The notes beneath the pieces are model-generated. The model saw only the letters and a program-made list of their open reading frames with translations, was not told where the DNA came from and did no database searches. A stretch of 64,000 nucleotides of DNA from Hyphomonas sp. L-53-1-40 (GTDB lineage Bacteria > Pseudomonadota > Alphaproteobacteria > Caulobacterales > Hyphomonadaceae), in the NCBI RefSeq assembly GCF_000682775.1, contig NZ_AWFI01000019.1, positions 62,001 through 126,000 of the forward strand, read 5' to 3'. The position numbers and the translations under genes were made by a program. Numbering within the stretch: the first letter of the stretch is position 1; the number at the start of each line of letters is the position of its first letter. Below are positions 61,639 through 64,000 of the stretch, piece after piece.

Positions 61639-62267
61639 TGCCCCATCGCGAGATCCAGCGTCTCACACTTTACGGTGACTCCATTTCCGGCAATTGCATG
61701 AAACCGAAATGGACCGCTGACCTGCTCGGCATCCCATATGATTGGGTAGAGGTCGATATCCTTCAGGGCGGCACCCAGACCGAAGACTTCCTGTCGCTGA
61801 ACCCGGCGGGTCAGGTGCCGCTGGCGCGCTGGCCGGATGGCCGTGCGTTGCCACAGTCCAACGCTATCATGTTGTATCTCGCCGAAGAGGCAGGCAGTGA
61901 CCTGGTCCCTTCTGACACGTTCCGGCGTGCCCAGATGATGAGCTGGCTGTTCTGGGAACAATATTCTCACGAGACCGCCATCGCTGTCCGGCGTTTCCAG
62001 AAGCACTATCTCAATACGCCGGACGACCAGATCGATCCGCAGCTGATGGCCAAGGGCCGCCGCGCACTGGGTGTGATGGAGCTGCAGCTGACCTATACGG
62101 ACTGGATCGTCGGTGATGCGATGACGCTCGCCGACATCGCGCTGGTTGCCTACACACGGGTCGCCCATGAGGGCGGCTTTGACCTGTCTGACTTTCCCTC
62201 CGTGGAGAGATGGGTCAGCCGCACCGAGGCGGCCCTCAATATACCGCACGCAAAAGAGGCTGCGTAA
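61638..62267 (+). CDS. Glutathione S-transferase family protein
   Basis: A 209-residue GST fold: a thioredoxin-like N-terminus with SISGNCMKPKWTADLLGI (Ser/Cys-containing active-site loop), LNPAGQVPLARWPDG and QSNAIMLYLAEE, and a helical C-terminal domain with MTLADIALVAYTRVA. Its position inside the siroheme/sulfite reductase operon suggests thiol or sulfur-related chemistry; the substrate is unknown. Confidence 0.88.
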   Translation: MPHREIQRLTLYGDSISGNCMKPKWTADLLGIPYDWVEVDILQGGTQTEDFLSLNPAGQVPLARWPDGRALPQSNAIMLYLAEEAGSDLVPSDTFRRAQMMSWLFWEQYSHETAIAVRRFQKHYLNTPDDQIDPQLMAKGRRALGVMELQLTYTDWIVGDAMTLADIALVAYTRVAHEGGFDLSDFPSVERWVSRTEAALNIPHAKEAA

Positions 62268-63925
62268 TGTACAGATATGATGAGTTCGACGCCCGGATCG
62301 TCTCCGAGCGGGTTTCCCAATTCCGGGGACAAGTGAAACGCCGTATGGCGGGCACCTTGCTGGAAGACGAGTTCAAGCCGCTGCGCCTGCAGAACGGCGT
62401 GTATCTCCAACTGCACGCCTATATGCTGCGTGTGGCTATTCCATATGGTCAGCTCAGCGGCCGCCAGTTGCGCCAATTGGCCATCGTCGCGCGTGACTAT
62501 GACCGGAATTACGGCCATTTCACTACACGCCAGAACATCCAGTTCAACTGGGTCGCGTTGAAAGACATCCCGGATGTGCTGGCCAAGCTTGCCGAGGTCG
62601 AGATGCATGCCATCCAGACCTCCGGAAACTGTATCCGCAACGTGACATCCGATCATTATGCCGGTGCGACGAAAGACGAACTGATGGATCCGCGGCCCTG
62701 GTGCGAGATCATCCGCCAGTGGAGCACGTTCCACCCGGAGTTCGCCTTCCTGCCGCGCAAGTTCAAGATCGCCGTCACTGCGGCCGAGCATGATCGCGCG
62801 GCAATCCGCGTGCACGATATTGGCCTGCACATTCGCAAGCGCGGGGACGTGGTCGGGTTCGAGGTGCATGTCGGTGGCGGGCAGGGGCGTACACCGCACC
62901 TTGCTACACTGGTCAACGAGTTCGTGCCGGAAGCCCAACTGCTGGACTATCTCGAAGCCATCATGCGCGTCTACAATCGCTTCGGGCGCCGGGACAACAA
63001 GTACAAGGCTCGTATCAAGATCCTCGTCAGCGAACTGGGCGAAGCCGAGTTCCGTCGCCTCGTGGAAGAGGAATATGCCGCCCAACGCGAGAACGAAAAG
63101 ATCGACCTGCCACAGGCCGAAATTGATCGTATCCATGCCTATTTTGCGCCGCCGGAACTGGCCGCGAAGCCGGACAAATCTTCGGCGTTTGAAGCGCTGA
63201 AGGCCGAAGACACCGAGTTTGCGCGTTGGGCACGGATCAACCTCCATCCGCACAAGACCCCTGGCTATACGTCCATTACGGTCAGCCTGAAGCCGATTGG
63301 CGGTCTCGCCGGAGACGCCACCGACGCTCAGATGATGACCGTCGCGCATCTGGCCGAGACCTATGCCTATGACGATATCCGCGTCAGCCACGCCCAGAAT
63401 CTGGTCCTGCCACATGTTGCGCTGGATGATCTGCCGGATGTTTATCGCGAGTTGAAGGCTGCCGGGTTGCATACCGCGAACGAAAGCCTGATCACCGACA
63501 TGATTGTGTGTCCCGGTCTCGATTACTGCAACCTTGCCAATGCCCGTTCCATTCCGGTCGGGCAGGCGGTGCAGGAAGTGTTCGCCGATCCTGACTATCA
63601 GGAAGACATCGGCAGGCTGCACATCAATATTTCAGGCTGTATCAATGCCTGTGGTCACCACCATGTCGGCCATATCGGCATCCTTGGCGTCGACAAGAAG
63701 GGTGAGGAATTCTATCAAATCACCTTTGGTGGCCGCGCCGATGAGAAGGCCGCGATCGGCGATATTGCCGGCCCCGGCCTGAAGGCTGACGACGTGCCCG
63801 GCGCTCTCAAACGCGTCGTGGACACCTATCGCGAGCTGCGCGCCGACAAGGGCGAATTGTTCATCGAGACGCTGGCCCGCCTTGGCCATGATCCCTTCAA
63901 GGAGGCGCTTTATGCCGCTGGTTAA
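62267..63925 (+). CDS. cysI: Assimilatory sulfite reductase (nitrite/sulfite reductase, hemoprotein)
   Basis: A 552-residue siroheme/[4Fe-4S] protein with two ferredoxin-like halves. The cluster ligands are in VCPGLDYCNLANA and NISGCINACGHHHVGHIG; siroheme contacts include the TTRQNIQF stretch. It reduces sulfite to sulfide in cysteine synthesis. Its start shares a base with the previous stop. It belongs to the nirA-like type common in alphaproteobacteria, which uses ferredoxin or another donor in place of CysJ. Confidence 0.93.
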   Translation: MYRYDEFDARIVSERVSQFRGQVKRRMAGTLLEDEFKPLRLQNGVYLQLHAYMLRVAIPYGQLSGRQLRQLAIVARDYDRNYGHFTTRQNIQFNWVALKDIPDVLAKLAEVEMHAIQTSGNCIRNVTSDHYAGATKDELMDPRPWCEIIRQWSTFHPEFAFLPRKFKIAVTAAEHDRAAIRVHDIGLHIRKRGDVVGFEVHVGGGQGRTPHLATLVNEFVPEAQLLDYLEAIMRVYNRFGRRDNKYKARIKILVSELGEAEFRRLVEEEYAAQRENEKIDLPQAEIDRIHAYFAPPELAAKPDKSSAFEALKAEDTEFARWARINLHPHKTPGYTSITVSLKPIGGLAGDATDAQMMTVAHLAETYAYDDIRVSHAQNLVLPHVALDDLPDVYRELKAAGLHTANESLITDMIVCPGLDYCNLANARSIPVGQAVQEVFADPDYQEDIGRLHINISGCINACGHHHVGHIGILGVDKKGEEFYQITFGGRADEKAAIGDIAGPGLKADDVPGALKRVVDTYRELRADKGELFIETLARLGHDPFKEALYAAG

Positions 63926-64000
63926 GAACGGCACGGAGATCGACAATATCTGGGCCTTTGTCCCGGATGAAGGTGACCTGTCTCCTGGTGGATGTATTAC
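63912..64000 (+). CDS. DUF934 protein, 5' part only
   Basis: ATG 63912 overlaps the end of cysI by 14 bp. The visible 29 codons (MPLVKNGTEIDNIWAFVPDE and onward) match the start of DUF934 proteins that accompany alphaproteobacterial sulfite reductases. It is cut by the window end. Confidence 0.75.
   Translation, partial: MPLVKNGTEIDNIWAFVPDEGDLSPGGCI

Noticed and set aside
62150-63622. Minus-strand frame of 490 codons opposite cysI
   Set aside because: Antisense shadow of a sulfite reductase with all its cluster ligands; no independent support.

Overview
The window looks like a chromosome segment of a stalked or budding alphaproteobacterium, most likely Hyphomonadaceae (Hyphomonas/Henriciella type). 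The evidence is a CpdR-type single-domain regulator, TTAA-N7-TTAA (CtrA-type) sites, GGAAC-N16/17-CGTT-like (sigma EcfG-type) promoters, an HWE-family histidine kinase, the rnd-lptC-lptA-lptB-rpoN gene order, a serC leader and the DUF2849/cysI/DUF934 sulfur cluster. This assignment is inference; there is no rRNA in the window.

Two integrated elements lie on the left. Positions 1-4006 are the end of an element whose large serine recombinase runs into the 3' end of a tRNA-Arg(CCG) gene. It also carries an XRE regulator cut by the window edge, a decayed XRE copy, a TetR regulator and two unknown genes. Positions 8555-16092 are a complete 7.5-kb element in tRNA-Val(GAC). It is bounded by a 66-bp direct repeat and has a 21-bp repeat inside each end. 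Its cargo is the most interesting part of the window: a family-A-like polymerase palm protein, a thymidylate-synthase-fold enzyme with dCMP-hydroxymethylase-type active-site residues, a protein resembling the alpha-glutamyl/putrescinyl thymine pyrophosphorylases of phage DNA hypermodification, and an opposing pair made of an HTH-ImmA/IrrE metallopeptidase and an unknown protein. I read it as a candidate modified-nucleotide or DNA-modification module.

The rest is mostly core genome. 4-8.5 kb: GumN-like lipoprotein, hisN, XRE regulator, N-formylglutamate amidohydrolase, cpdR and a candidate sRNA. 16-23 kb: katE, a DUF2383 stress protein, purA, and trpS behind a ribosome-mediated attenuator whose 15-residue leader peptide has tandem Trp codons; a diverged duplicated segment flanks trpS. 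23-35 kb: a DUF2971 protein, Baeyer-Villiger-type monooxygenase, PagL, flavodoxin, a serC-serA operon interrupted by a CdiI-like immunity gene, and lipid-related enzymes. 35-40 kb: a zinc-ribbon membrane protein, thioesterase, nucleoside salvage (cdd, nucleoside hydrolase, ribokinase) and S1/P1 nuclease. 40-50 kb: rpoN, the LPS transport genes, rnd, an M3 peptidase, ptsN and hpf.

50-64 kb holds an HWE kinase with a response regulator and a complete phage-shock (psp) locus. That locus has pspF, two upstream activating sites, a sigma-54 promoter, pspA/B/C and three small membrane-type proteins, two of them under 45 codons. After it come mnmC, csbD, tandem small acetyltransferases, a frameshifted LysR gene and the assimilatory sulfite reduction operon (cysG, DUF2849, GST, cysI, DUF934), which runs off the right edge.
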